Origin: Typha latifolia
Lineage: Eukaryota; Streptophyta; Magnoliopsida; Poales; Typhaceae
Direction: 5' to 3'
Assembly: GCA_019914945.1 (NCBI GenBank)
Contig: CM034099.1
Span: 7,316,001 to 7,380,000 of the forward strand
Length of the DNA: 64,000 bases
The translations under genes were made by a program, and so were the position numbers. Below, piece by piece: positions 25,873-36,865 of this stretch. Each line of letters opens with the position of its first letter. Within the stretch, counting starts at the first letter, position 1. Under the pieces are notes generated by a model. The model worked only from the letters and a program-made list of their open reading frames with translations. It made no database searches and had not been told where the DNA came from.

Positions 25873-26825
25873 GTGGTCATTGTTTTTTAGTTTGGGCTGG
25901 GGTAGTGAATGAAACATTGACATAAGTTACTTGGGCTGGATCGGATTCGGGCCGGGCTGAAATATTTCAACCCTATTGCCCATTAGCCCGTTAGCCCGTG
26001 ACGTATCAGCCGAGGCCCGAGGCCGAGGGTCAGGCATAATAGGCCACGCCTAGCATCGAGAAGCAAGCCTATTCCAAATATGGGCCAAATAATTAATGAG
26101 CGATTTGCATGACAAAAGTACAAACCCCTTAGTTCTAATATTGGCCGTTTTATGCTCTTTAATTTTCGAACAGTAAATTTAAGCTCTTTTAGCTTCTATC
26201 GAAAGCCTAATTTAGAACTCTAGATTAATTTAGACGCACTAAAAAAATATATATATATTCTATTATAATATACAAAATAAATTATAAGTACTTAAATTAT
26301 CTCTATCTTTTTCATCATCTTTTTCACTTTCTAAAAAAAATAAAAATAATAAGAAGAAAAGTAAAAGAAAGAGGAGGGAGAAGGTAGAAGACGAGGAAAG
26401 ACGGTGACGGACGACAATGATGGATAAGATAGGTAAAGAAGATAGTGAAGATATATAGAAAATGAGAAGAAATGATCAGAATATTTTAATAATTTAATCG
26501 AATTATTTGTGAGACTTTTTAGCGCAAATCGGTCCCAAGTAAGTGGAAGTCTAAAAATTCATTGTAATGTGCTAATGGGAATAGTGTCAATATACTTAGT
26601 AACTTGCAAGCACTAATATATATATATATATATATTGCTTGGGGCCCAAGGAAGTCTTAGTTGGTACTCCTTCCTGGTTTGGAAAACCAACTCTATTTTA
26701 TCTTGCTTGGTCCCCAAGTCTGCAGTTCGTCGACTGCTTGAGGACCAGGTTATCGGGCAGGATTACTTTCAACTTTATCTTGATTTCGTCTTTCGTCTAC
26801 TAATTATTTTTTAATGCCTTATTGC
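25873..26825. other. Intergenic sequence upstream of RPL10
   Basis: A GGCCCG-rich stretch (25925-26060) resembles the GAGCC/GGCCC hAT-like repeats. AT-rich sequence follows, with a (TA)n run at about 26613-26634. No gene is seen. Confidence 0.45.
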
Positions 26826-27195
26826 GTAGGGCTGTTAAAATAATCGAGGCGGTTCGAGTGCGAGCTTGGATTTTAAACTAAGTTCGAAAACTAATTTTGA
26901 GGCCAAATTTAATCATGAACCGACTTTATTAAGTAGACTCGATAAATATGGACAATATTTATATTTTTGTTGTGTTTTAAAATTCGCTTAAGTGCTCTGA
27001 CCTTGTAGATATATTTTATAATTTTATAGTTGAATTAGTTTAAATATAAATTAAGCTTGATCATACTCGAAATTAAGTAGAAATTACTTATTGATCGACA
27101 TATTTAAGCTCAAACTCAAAATTAATTCGAATTAAAATAATTTTAACTTAAACTTGACCAGAAGAAGTTCATAGTTGTGGTGGATTACACCCCTG
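26826..27195. mobile_element. Degenerate hAT-like non-autonomous element
   Basis: Begins TAGGGCTGTTAAAATAATCG and ends GGATTACACCCCTGG. The inside is made of diverged copies of AAGCTCGA/TTCGAATT-type words in both orientations. These ends match the plant hAT-like class seen at 12225-12805. No target duplication could be confirmed. Confidence 0.5.
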
Positions 27196-27770
27196 GTCTT
27201 ATATTAACAATCAATGCACTGTGGAGGGATACTTTAATTAGACTATATAAAAACTACGTGCTTAGGTGGTAATTTAATATCAGTACCACAACGGAAGCAG
27301 TTGAGATTTTATTTCATCTTAATATTAATATAATGTGATTAGATTTGTGACAAAAGAGTTAGCAAGTGTTTAAGGTAACCATCTCATCTGACATATCGTA
27401 TTAAGAGGTAATAAAGGTATTTTATAAAAATTAACTCGATTGTCTCTCGAATTAAATACGGAATTAAAGTCTCACGAGTCTTACGCGGTCTGACAATTGC
27501 ACGACACACATACTTTCTATAATTAATACGTAGACTTCATTGTACTTAAAAAAAAGAAAAGAAAATCCCCAATCTCCTCTTAACATTTGGTCTAATTACC
27601 ATCAAAAGATTTCAATTTGTCAAACCTTATCGTACTAATTAACGTAATTTAATAACGGAGGAGTACAAAAAGAAAATCTAAAAATTAAGCATTACATCGC
27701 TTTACAACCTAGTGTCCTTATCGCCTTTTTCGTCGTTGGGTTTTTTTTTTTTTATTTTAATAATAAAAAA
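27196..27770. other. AT-rich intergenic sequence
   Basis: No gene or clear element. It ends at a T/A-rich tract just before the paired G-boxes. Confidence 0.5.
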
Positions 27771-27773
27771 AGG

Positions 27774-27823
27774 TGCCACGTGGGAATCCAACGGCTGGAA
27801 ATGTCTTGTCATTCCACGTGGCT
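27774..27823. promoter_or_regulatory. Inverted pair of G-box/ABRE sites upstream of the CRF gene
   Basis: TGCCACGTGGGAAT (27774-27787) and ATTCCACGTGGC (27811-27822) are near-perfect inverted copies around a 23-base spacer, each with a CACGTG core. bZIP and bHLH factors bind this core. The location, 1.1 kb upstream of the CRF start, makes a distal regulatory role possible. Confidence 0.55.
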
Positions 27824-28089
27824 AAGAGAGAGACCGAGGAGGACAAAAGATTAGATATTAATTATTTCCATTATGTGCCGTTATAACCTCATGACATAGT
27901 CAGTCATCCGTCCATCTATAGTATTTGGTTTTGCAAGACTGACCCAATAATGTGTGAGGAGACACAAATCTTTGTCCAAGTGGGAAAGTTTTCCTTGTCC
28001 TGGGATAAGATTAAGGGTTGGAATCTTGATCCAAGTGTAAGCATCGGAACGCAATAAATAAAAACTCTCGCTCACTAGTCACAAGAGTT

Positions 28090-28265
28090 GAGTGTATTAA
28101 GCCGGGCCCACGACTACGAGACCAAGGCCCATACCTTAAGGTGGGCCCGCAAATATCAGGTCGCACGATGGCCTTCGGTGGTCCCCGCAAAGGCGGCTGC
28201 CTGGCGTGCGAATTTACCGGAACGCCCTCGCGTTAGGACGTGGCAGGGATGCTGACGTGTCGGAT
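28090..28265 (+). promoter_or_regulatory. CRF upstream region with TCP and ACGTG motifs
   Basis: GC-rich stretch with GGGCCCAC (TCP class I type, near 28103), GTGGGCCCGC (near 28142), GACGTGGC (28237-28244) and GACGTGTC (28254-28261). The last two are ABRE-like bZIP sites. It lies 650-820 bases upstream of the CRF ATG. Motif matches are direct; function is inference. Confidence 0.45.
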
Positions 28266-28911
28266 GTGGGGTAACGCTTAGGTACGAAACTGTTCTGGCG
28301 GCTAACACAATCGCGGCCGTTGGATCGACTGCGCCTGATCAAATTCTGGCGGGATCTTTTATGCAGATAACACCCTGAATTTGAATGAAAATATTTTGTC
28401 TTAATTTTTGTTCTTACAACATTATAGGCGATTGAAGATGAGGGTGTTTTACGCAAATATCTCTTGATTCTTCCACCCATGTTCTCTCTCGTACGATGAT
28501 ACCGATAGGGGTAATTCGGTAAATCCCAACCCGTGGATCTGGACGTCAAGTCAGCAAATTTGCCAGCTGGATCAGGAGATGGGGGTAAAATAGTAAATGG
28601 ATAGCTGCGGAGATGGGCGCATCCAGTTGCCTTAAATATATTCACCACTCCCCCTCCCTTTCCCTCGCTCGAGACTTTTCTCTCTTCATTCTTTTCTTCG
28701 TCTCTCTCTCTCTCTGTCTCTCTCTCTCTCTCTCGCTTTAAAACCCTAGCTGAAACCCCAACCTAGATTTTTCTCCCTCTTTCTGGGATCTTATCCCTTC
28801 TTTGTGATTTTTTTTAGAATACTTGAATCGATCCACAGCTTTTCCCTCGTTGAATTCTTTTGATGATACCTCGAATCAAGTGTTAAGAGTTATCGATCCA
28901 TAGCTCCGGCG

Positions 28912-29664
28912 ATGGATCTAGTAAAGTTTTCCAAGCATGTCACCTCGACGAGGAAGACGGTCTCCGGCACAGTGAATCGCTGTAGATCCAAGAAGGCTCC
29001 CGGTTTTCGGCGAAAGCTCGTCCGGATCTACTTCACCGACGCCGACGCCACCGACTCCTCCTCCAGCGACGAGGAATCCGGTGAACTCATCCGCCATCAG
29101 CGGGTGAAGCGTCATGTGCGCGAGGTAGGGATCGAGTTCTCCGCGGCCACTCGCCGCCCTACGGCGACGCCGCCCTTATGTGGCGTCCGGAGGCGGTTTC
29201 GAGGTGTGAGGCGGCGCCCCTGGGGTCGGTGGGCAGCGGAGATCCGAGATCCGGCTCGCGGAAAGCGGCTCTGGCTCGGGACCTTCGACACCGCCGAGGA
29301 GGCTGCCGCTGTCTACGACGAAGCGGCGGTCCGGCTCAAAGGAGCTAACGCCGTCACCAACTTCCCGAAGCCGACGCTAACCGTGCTAACGGAGGTAACG
29401 GAGTCCGTGATCTCCGACTCTTCCGAAAGAAGCGACCCCGCCTCTTACCCCTTCTCCTCGCCGACCTCCGTCCTCCACCACGGCGATTACCAGACGCCGT
29501 TCGATCTCCTTGGCCACGGCTGCCGCGAGGTGGACGCCTTCGGCTTTGACGTGGACTTCTCGCCGTTAAGTCTAACGGACTTCCACTACCCGCCGTTATG
29601 CTTGGATGAGGAGCTCGGCGACATCGACGCCGACGACTTCTCCGTCGAGGTCGTTACGGTTTAG
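28912..29664 (+). CDS. Cytokinin response factor (AP2/ERF group VI), single exon, 250 aa
   Basis: Nuclear transcription factor of the CRF/Pti6 group, which binds GCC-box-like DNA and acts in cytokinin and stress responses. The N-terminal CRF domain is at about residues 30-75 ([20 protein letters not shown]). One AP2/ERF domain spans residues 96-152 ([18 protein letters not shown], then [24 protein letters not shown] and NFP); the alanine in WAAEIRD and the aspartate in TFDTAEE mark the ERF rather than DREB type. The group VI motif SPTSVL, a putative MAP-kinase site, is at 183-188. The C-terminus is acidic ([12 protein letters not shown]), as in an activation domain. No intron, high GC. The leader (28640-28911) is CT-rich with an ACCCTAG word. 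The start at 28912 opens the whole frame. Which CRF member it is cannot be settled. Confidence 0.94.
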   Translation: MDLVKFSKHVTSTRKTVSGTVNRCRSKKAPGFRRKLVRIYFTDADATDSSSSDEESGELIRHQRVKRHVREVGIEFSAATRRPTATPPLCGVRRRFRGVRRRPWGRWAAEIRDPARGKRLWLGTFDTAEEAAAVYDEAAVRLKGANAVTNFPKPTLTVLTEVTESVISDSSERSDPASYPFSSPTSVLHHGDYQTPFDLLGHGCREVDAFGFDVDFSPLSLTDFHYPPLCLDEELGDIDADDFSVEVVTV

Positions 29665-31250
29665 CGGGAGTACAATGACAATACTACCCTCGCCCTTTTG
29701 TCCCCCCTTCACCAGTCCGCGCTCCTTTTCCTCGTGTCGAGTTTCGTTGGGATGGCGGGAGTTTTTTACTAGTAATTATATTGTTTATTTAATATATTAT
29801 AATGCTTAATTAATCGATGCAAAGCTTTTATTGTGTGTGGAGGCTTCGCGTGAGTGTGTAGTGTGTAGTGGGGGGTGGGGGGAGAAAGCGTTCCTTAAAT
29901 TCCACGGCTGGGCGTGGAAAGTCGTGCATACATTTATATCTTTGCATTGCTTTGTTATATATTTTGAGGTGCAATTATATATTTTATGATAATGGGGTTT
30001 CATTTATTTGGATCTGGAGGGCTTATCGGTGACGTGACACGGCATTGGCTGTTGGATTAAGTAGCAGTCTTCGCGCGCTTTCTGGTCTGGAACGGAAATG
30101 ACTGAGTTACCCTTCATCTGGCCGCCACCAGGCACCAGTCCACCACCTTGGGCTTGGTGGGGCCCAATTATGGGTCCTTCTTTTATATATTTAAGTAAAG
30201 AGATTAATCTATGACCAGTGCTTTTTGACTGGCAAAAGATTTATATACCTAACAGAGATCACTGCATACAAACTGTGACGCAGACATTGGTGACAATTAT
30301 TTATCCTTTAATGCAGCTCCTAACCAACAAGTTGAACCTAGCTTGATGTCTTACTACTAGGACACTATTCTTGCTTGAAGAATTGGTACTAGGTCACTAC
30401 TATTAATATCTCCAAACAAAGACGGCTTCTGGATCTTGTGATTTTGGGGATAAGATCCGTGCACCACATTGAGACAAATTAACCATCGAAAGTAGACCCA
30501 CTCCAAATTATGGTCCTAGAAATAATCGACCGGGACCTCTATAGAATCAGCTGCTTGTGTTATTTTGTTATCCATCATGGTCCCAAGAAAACCATTCGAT
30601 TTCCAGCAATTCCCCCTCCAACTATATGTGTTAGATTTGCACCTACCTTCCTATCAAGTTGTGTATCGTGCGATGGGCAATGGGGGGACGACATGATGCG
30701 GGACGACGACGGGTACCGGCGTAAGTCCATACCTTGATGGGCCAGCCCGGTTCAGGCCACATGGGTGCATGTCTATGAGCAGGGCCCATAACAGTGAGGT
30801 TTCCCTTGTACCCACAAAAGCAGAGTAGCTGGAGTGGAGCCCACTGTATCCTTTTGTAGACTAGCATGGTCCATTTGATTACCACCCCTAATGGCCAGTG
30901 AACAACCCTATATTGGCTCTGTTTCTGTTGAACAATTGCTAATAAAAACATTAAACAATATATATCATGATCTTTCCCATACTTTACTGCCCAGTCCACC
31001 CCTACTTTATTGTAAAAATATTTGATACGGAGGAGATAATGATATTTGGATAATGGTGTGGAGATGAATTAATTGCTAATTTTTGGTTTTGAGTGCTATT
31101 TTCATGTTGAGTGCCCTTCCCACATTTTGCTAGCTTAACTCACTGATCTGGGTGACGGATGGGAGGCAATTGGTTCGCATTGTATCATATCAAAGTGAGA
31201 TCCCCAAACCTAGCTATAGTCTATAGATCAAACAAAAAAGAAAGTAAAAA
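29665..31250. other. Intergenic sequence between CRF and the LINE cluster
   Basis: The first 150-300 bases are likely CRF 3' UTR, with a G-rich patch near 29868-29886. The rest has no recognisable gene. Open frames at 30510-30999 have no family features. Confidence 0.45.
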
Positions 31251-31252
31251 AC

Positions 31253-33691
31253 CAAACAGCAAATCCAACTCGATAATCGACGCTGTCTCAAAACACATCC
31301 TCGAACACCTATGATGATTAAGATGGACATGGAGAAGGAGTACGATCGAGTCAGTTGGTCGGCGGTTGAAGGCGCTCCAGCGGATAGGTTTTCCGCCGGC
31401 ATGGTGCAAGTGGGTGCATGCGTGCATCTCGTCTCCCCGCTTTGCACTGCTCATCAACGGAACCTATCAAACCGGGATTACACCGTATAGTGGACTTCGG
31501 CAAGGGGATCCACTCTCTCCCTACCTCTTCATAATAGTTACCCAAATATTATTGAGATTCTAAATGAGAAAGTGGACAACGGGCAGCTGCAGGGACACAA
31601 GAAGGGAGATGTTCAGCTGTCACACCTACTGTACGCAGATGATCTGCTCCTGATGACCAAGGCTTCTGCTGACAATGCTCAGTGCATTCTGGAAAGCTTA
31701 AACCAATATGGGAAGATCACAAACCAAAGAGTTAACTTTGGTAAGTCGGAGATGTACCTGCCAAGGAGGGTAGGTGTGGATGCCAGCAAACAACTCAGCG
31801 ATCAGTTGGGGTTAAAGGTGGCTAGCATGCCGTTCAAATACCTCGGCGTACTAATAGCGAGTAAGAGGGTGAAGGCAAAGGAGCACCAAACCATGGTGGA
31901 ACGCATCGACAGGAGACTAGTAGGCTGGAAAAGAAAACTTCTCTCCCAAGCAGGCAAGCTAACCATGATAAAAGCAACGCTAATGGCGATACCAGCTTAC
32001 TGGATGGGCAGTACATGGCTGTCGGACAAGGTTCTGGAGGAGATAAACAAGAAAGCTCGCGCCTTCCTTTGGGAAAATAGCACCGGCCGCGGACTACACC
32101 TGATTAGCTGGGATCAGGTCACAATGGCTAAGAGACAAGGGGGACTTGGGGTTAGGAGGCTTATAGATACGAGAACGGCTCATCTAGGTAAGCTGGTCTT
32201 CAAGGTTCTCAACAAGGAGCAGGTGCCCTGGGTCAAACTCATGCAGGCTAAATACGAAAGCCTGCACCCGTGGGAGACAAAGGCCACTTCCAATGCATCT
32301 TGGGTGTGGAAAGCTTTAACGCGCACAGCCAACCAACTAAAGATGGGATGCCGGGTGCTGGTGGGGAATGGCAGAAGCACGAGAGCTGCCTATGACCCTT
32401 GGACTCACGAGGTTTCGTGGAGCAGATAACCCAGGGAGATAGCAGAGTCACTAATGGTGGACAACCTAATGGTGGCGGACATCATAGGCAATCATCAATG
32501 GTCCTCGGAGAGACTCTGCAGGGAGGCGGGTGCAAACATGGCCTATGAGGTATCTACCTTCCTCATGGGTGCAGCCACCATAGAGGACAGGTGGATCTGG
32601 TGGCCACACCCAAGGGGAACACCTTCTGTAAAGGCTATCTACTCTTCCATGCAGCCTAAGCAAGAGTAACAATGGGAAGGGTGGAAGATCCTCTGGCAGC
32701 TACCTGTGGCTTCGAGGATCAGAATATTCTGCTGGAAACTAATCTGGGGTAGGCTGCCAACGAAAGCCTATCTTCAATATATCCAACTAGGAAACGACGA
32801 TAGATGTGTCATGTGTGGGCTGTTCCGGGAGACGACAGATCATCTATTCTTTGCATGCAAATATAGCCTGGAGGTGTGGCAGGTATTAAGCGATAGCGAG
32901 GGGGTTGAGAGCGCTTGGATGAACCAGGACTGGATAAGTAGAGGCTGGGATATGAACAAGGAGGAAGACTTGAAGATTAAAGGCCTGATTGGTTGCACCC
33001 TATGGTCAATATGGAGACAAAGGAATGCAGTTGCGTTCGGAGAGAAGAAGATGTCAGAGAGAGTGGTGGTAAGAAGAGCTGAAGCTTTAGCCAAAGAGCA
33101 CTGGAAGACCAGGAAGGAAAGGCAGATGAAAGGGAGGAGATGCAGCAAGAGGTGGGAACCACCTCAAAAAGGGTGGATAAAAGCTAACACTGATGGGGCG
33201 TGACCAGCGGGAGCGAGCCAAGGCGGCGCAGCGACAGTCTTCCAGGATGAATACGGAGACCTTATCCAAGCAGTGTGGGAACCGTGCCCGGGGAACTCGG
33301 CGCTGGAAACAGAACTGTGGGCGATCCGGCTGGGGTTGAGGGTGGCCTGCCGTGAATAGAGAGTGATCATAGAATCAGACTGTCTAGAGGCCATCAAATG
33401 CCTGCAGAACGTGGAAAATAGTCCTTGGCGCGCTAGAAACATGGTGCAGGAATGCCTTAGGCTAGGAGAGGAATGTAAGGAAGTTAAGTATGTACACGTA
33501 GGAAGAGAGTGTAATGCTGTAGCTGACTGGGCAGCGGCTAGGGCCAGTGTATCCTCCGGTTCGATTTGTTTCAACCGAATAGGACACGCCCCCCAGAGTT
33601 CTATAACCTTATTGCGGCCGACGTAGATAATGGGTCGGTAGCGTAGAAATATCAAGCTGGGAACAGCTCCTTGAATTCAAAAAAAAAAAAA
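31253..33691 (+). mobile_element. 5'-truncated LINE (non-LTR retrotransposon), inactive
   Basis: The sense strand encodes reverse transcriptase, zf-RVT and RNase H parts of a plant LINE in order. The first RT part has MIKMDMEKEYDRVSW and GLRQGDPLSPYLFI. The YADD box (LLYADDLLL) is near 31632. The zf-RVT region runs at about 32700-32880 (FCWKLIWGRLPTKAYL, CVMCG, TDHLFFAC). RNase H has WIKANTDGA (about 33180), VIIESDCLEAIKCLQ (33363) and NAVADWAA. The unit ends GCTCCTTGAATTC then 13 A (33679-33691). It is broken by frameshifts near 31366 and 31555 and by in-frame stops at 32427, 32667, 33201 and 33358. From 31572 on, the frame is otherwise unshifted, so decay is moderate. The endonuclease and ORF1 are missing; the left border is approximate. 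Confidence 0.88.
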
Positions 33692-33887
33692 CCTATGGGC
33701 TATGGCAGTGGAGGGGAGAAGGGTGGTAGCTGAGAGACGAAGAGAAAAAAAAAAGGGAAAGAGAAGAAGAAAGAGAGAGATCATTGATCGTTCACTCCTT
33801 TTGTCCCAATTAAGGCTGAGGCTAAGGGAGAGATCCATGAGACATGGGCAAAATCCATGCTCTCTAAGCTCAGGAAGGACAAGAGAG

Positions 33888-34270
33888 AGCTACAACCACG
33901 ACATGGAAGCTAACACCTTGCCGAATCTCGCTAACATCATGCTCTCACCGTCAAGAGTTTAGGCATCAGACGACCTGGCCAATCTTGATTTCATTGATCC
34001 CCCACCGGCAGAGGCATTGCTCAGGGCACTCGAGCCACCGCGAGCTGACAAAGACGAAGGATGACAGAGTTCTCACTAGATCCCATGCTCTCCAAGATGA
34101 TCGTAGCAGTCGCTTCGGAGAAATATAGAGTGCTCCAAAGAGATCATAACCATTGCCTCTTTGGTGTCGTTACGCAGTTCGAGGGCAAAAAGATTCATGT
34201 CGTTTCTGCAAAGAGACCCGAATGGCTGGCTCCATGAGATGGCTCCTCACTACTTTACAAGCCAATAGGG
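33888..34270 (+). pseudogene. Fragment of a DEAH-box pre-mRNA-splicing RNA helicase
   Basis: Pieces match the region after the helicase core of PRP2/PRP22/DHX8-type proteins: SYNHDMEANTLPNLANIML, then past a TAG at 33960, DDLANLDFIDPPPAEALL, RALE, then FSLDPMLSKMIV (34061 on) and, in another frame, CSKEIITIASL. The end reads WLHEMAPHYFTSQ followed by a stop (to about 34267), like the C-terminal end of the family. The middle (OB-fold) is missing, and stops and frameshifts are present. No introns are seen in the retained part, so a retrocopy or a captured transcript is possible. It lies between a LINE tail and a Mutator-like element. Confidence 0.72.
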
Positions 34271-34336
34271 CCATTTCTGTAACCTAGTTTTATTATTCTT
34301 TGTCTCGATAAGAATGTGATTATTTTGCTTCTTTTT

Positions 34337-35603
34337 GGGTTAATTACGTCGACACGACATTGAACTATACTCGGTTTTCACGGGATCGTCTAAACTTTTT
34401 TATGTCCCTTAAACTTTGGGGCAAAGTGAAATCCAACTATACTCCTAACAAGTCAACTGGGTCATCAATTTAATGAGCAAAAAATATTAATTTGTGAAAG
34501 TATCTAAATATCCTCATCAATTCTCCTCACCCCTCTGCCTTATGTCCAGCATCGTTGCGGGGAGCCCAATAGAAGAGGAAGAAGAAAGTGAGAAGCCAAT
34601 CTGGAAGAAGAAGAGGAAGAGGAGGCGGAGAAGGGTGGCGGAAGAGGATAAATGCAAAATTTTGGGAGTGTGTTTTTACCTGTGAAGGAGCAAAATAAAT
34701 TTATGGATTTGACCCACTGTTCCTCTTGTTTTGAATCTATCTTGGTAGATGGAATTTATTGGTGTAAGTTTTCTGTCTGATTGTCATGTACTGAGAAATA
34801 CTAGTTCTCAATTTTGTCTTGTAGGATTTAAACTAATTTTCATTTGTATCATGTAAGAGAGTTGGAACTGTTGTTTGAACTTACGATGTTGAGTGACCTC
34901 TTATTGCAGTGAGCTCCATTCCCAGAAGAGATATGCCTGTTCTCTAATTACAGTTCCTGCTCTCTCATTGTTTATTGCTGTCTAGGCCAAAGCAACATTA
35001 ATTTTGCTGGAAGAAGAGGAGGAGAATGGAGGGGGAAGAGGATAAATGCGACATTTTGGGAAGTGGGTATTGGCTAGGAGAGTTGGGTGATGAATGAATA
35101 TTGAGCTCTTTATATATGAAGCAGGGGAGGTAGCCGGTAGGAGAGCTCTTTATATAATGTGCGATCGACGCAACAGTCGCAACCCCGCCGATGTCGCCAG
35201 AATGCAGTTGCAACCCCCCGCCTCCTCGTTGCCCAGCGTCGCAATTACCGTAGCGTCGGTCTGCGACGGTGAAGGAGAGAATCGGTGATGGTGAAGGGAA
35301 AGAAGATGATCGAAGGTCTTTTTTATATTTATATTATAAGGAAAATAAAAGTATATTAATATATATCTTTTATCTTAATTTAATTAAAGAGTCATATAAA
35401 GGTTATGAGGACATTTAGGTTATTTTGGATTAATTTCGTCAGAAATGCCGTAAGCTGACTCCCCCAATTTTTTTATGGCATACCAACGGAAGAGTAATAT
35501 TGAAATTTCTTATAAGTTTAGGGGTAATATTGTAACCTAAAAAAGTTTAGGAGGTCTCCGTGAAAATCAGGTATAGTTCAGGGGGTGTCGACATAATTAA
35601 CCC
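34337..35603. mobile_element. Non-autonomous Mutator-like element (1.27 kb)
   Basis: The terminal inverted repeats are long. The left starts GGGTTAATTACGTCGACACG and continues GAACTATAC..GTTTTCACGG; the complement of the right end starts GGGTTAATTATGTCGACACC and continues GAACTATAC..ATTTTCACGG. The flanks carry CTTCTTTTT (34328-34336) and TTTCTTTTT (35604-35612), a 9-base duplication with one mismatch, as expected for Mutator-like insertion. The inside has GA-rich sequence and a duplicated block around AAGAGGATAAATGC (34643 and 35036 areas). There is no transposase frame, and whether it carries captured gene pieces is not clear. Confidence 0.82.
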
Positions 35604-35631
35604 TTTCTTTTTCATATTAAACTTAAGTTTT

Positions 35632-36120
35632 TTTTAAAAAAAACAAGGAGCTGCTTACAGTTGAGGAGTGGGCTAGGGCTTCTAGATGGAGGATGGTGGC
35701 GAAATCTGGGGGCACTGGGTCACCCGGATCCACATAAAACAACGAGCCTCATGTTATCCATGCTTAGCCACATAGTTTGCCGCACGATTTTCTCCCGAGA
35801 AAATATGATAGACAGAAATTTAACCAAAAGAGCTAAGCAAGTGGAACACTCAATAACTAACCCTCTTAATCTCCTGGGGCACCCAACCTTTTTATCCAAT
35901 GTGTTGACCAACTCTAGGGAGTCTAATTCAACTACTAGGTTGTCATAACCTTTAGCCACTCGTGGCCCATAGACCTAGTCCGAGGGCTCACACCTCAGCA
36001 TGCGAGTCGACTCCCCCTGGGCAAGACTCCTATGTCATAGCTAGGAGCAAATAACTCGTTGCTCTAAGGGGCGTTCTGGGCGAAGGCTTGTGAACTTTGA
36101 TCCAATCTAGGTCTAGAGGT
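35632..36120 (-). mobile_element. 3' end of a second LINE (RNase H remnant)
   Basis: The minus strand reads AEVWALGLGLWAT (about 36010-35960), then KGYDNLVVELDSLELVN and FSREKIVRQTMWLS, matching LINE RNase H (AELWAL..GL, VE.DSLE and the SHVYRE.N..AD.L region). The 3' end reads GCAGCTCCTTG followed by a T/A tract, the same tail start (CAGCTCCTTG) as the plus-strand LINE at 33664. So both belong to related families in opposite orientation. Only the last few hundred bases remain. Confidence 0.7.
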
Positions 36121-36760
36121 TTTCATTTTTCCCTTCTCTGCCTAGCTCAAGCTAATACGAACATGATGAGATTACTGGGATCCTAAAATGATTTATATTA
36201 TTTGATGATAAATGAGTAATGTAGTTGTCCGATCATAAAATAAGTTAGCGGGTCATAAATAATCATATTAAATTAAAGTAATAAATATAAATATGACTAA
36301 TTTAAAAATAATTTGAACTAAATTATATTAAACTTAACCCGTTCAAGCCTTCTGTTTGTTGTATTTTGACTTAAAAGTGTTCGACAAGAAATTTCAATGT
36401 GTTAAAAATTTTACTCGTCAAATCCACTCAACCCAATGATCGAATCATCAATATTATTAGCTTCGATCAAATTGACCCGTTGGATCGGATCTGATCATGT
36501 CTGAACCGGAGCTTCTCGTTGAACCGGTTATCCTCTCTTTCTTTCACTAAAGCTTCGGGAGAGAAAATTTTCTGTCGGCAGACTCGAAAGAAAAGAAAAG
36601 AAAAGAAATCTATTTTACTGTATTTAGCTTGCATTTAGTTCCCGTAATAACCCTAATCTTTTTAGATAAATTCTCCCATTTTTAGTCGATCTTGTATTAG
36701 ATATTTAGAATTAAGGTTTTCTTTGGTTCGGTGCTTCTTAATTTTAGATCCCTTTGCTCC
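36121..36760. other. AT-rich region upstream of eIF2 beta
   Basis: Contains TTGGATCGGATCTGATC-like words (36478 area) from an old hAT-like repeat. GC content rises towards the eIF2 beta promoter. No gene is seen. Confidence 0.45.
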
Positions 36761-36766
36761 ATGCAA

Positions 36767-36775
36767 TATAAAAGG
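36767..36775 (+). promoter_or_regulatory. TATA box of the eIF2 beta gene
   Basis: TATAAAAGG, 99 bases upstream of the ATG at 36866. Predicts a leader of about 65 bases. Confidence 0.7.
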
Positions 36776-36865
36776 AAGAAAGGGAACTAATCGTTGATTC
36801 CTTTCCGAATTTTCTATTTAGGGTTCGATTGGTGCTGTGTCTGAGAGGTAAAAGAGGTATCCACT

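Noticed and set aside
28214..28648. 144-codon minus-strand frame upstream of CRF
   Set aside because: It lies in the CRF promoter and matches no family; GC-rich composition explains it.
30510..30999. Open frames on both strands between CRF and the LINE
   Set aside because: No conserved motif, no exon signals, not similar to the neighbouring LINE.
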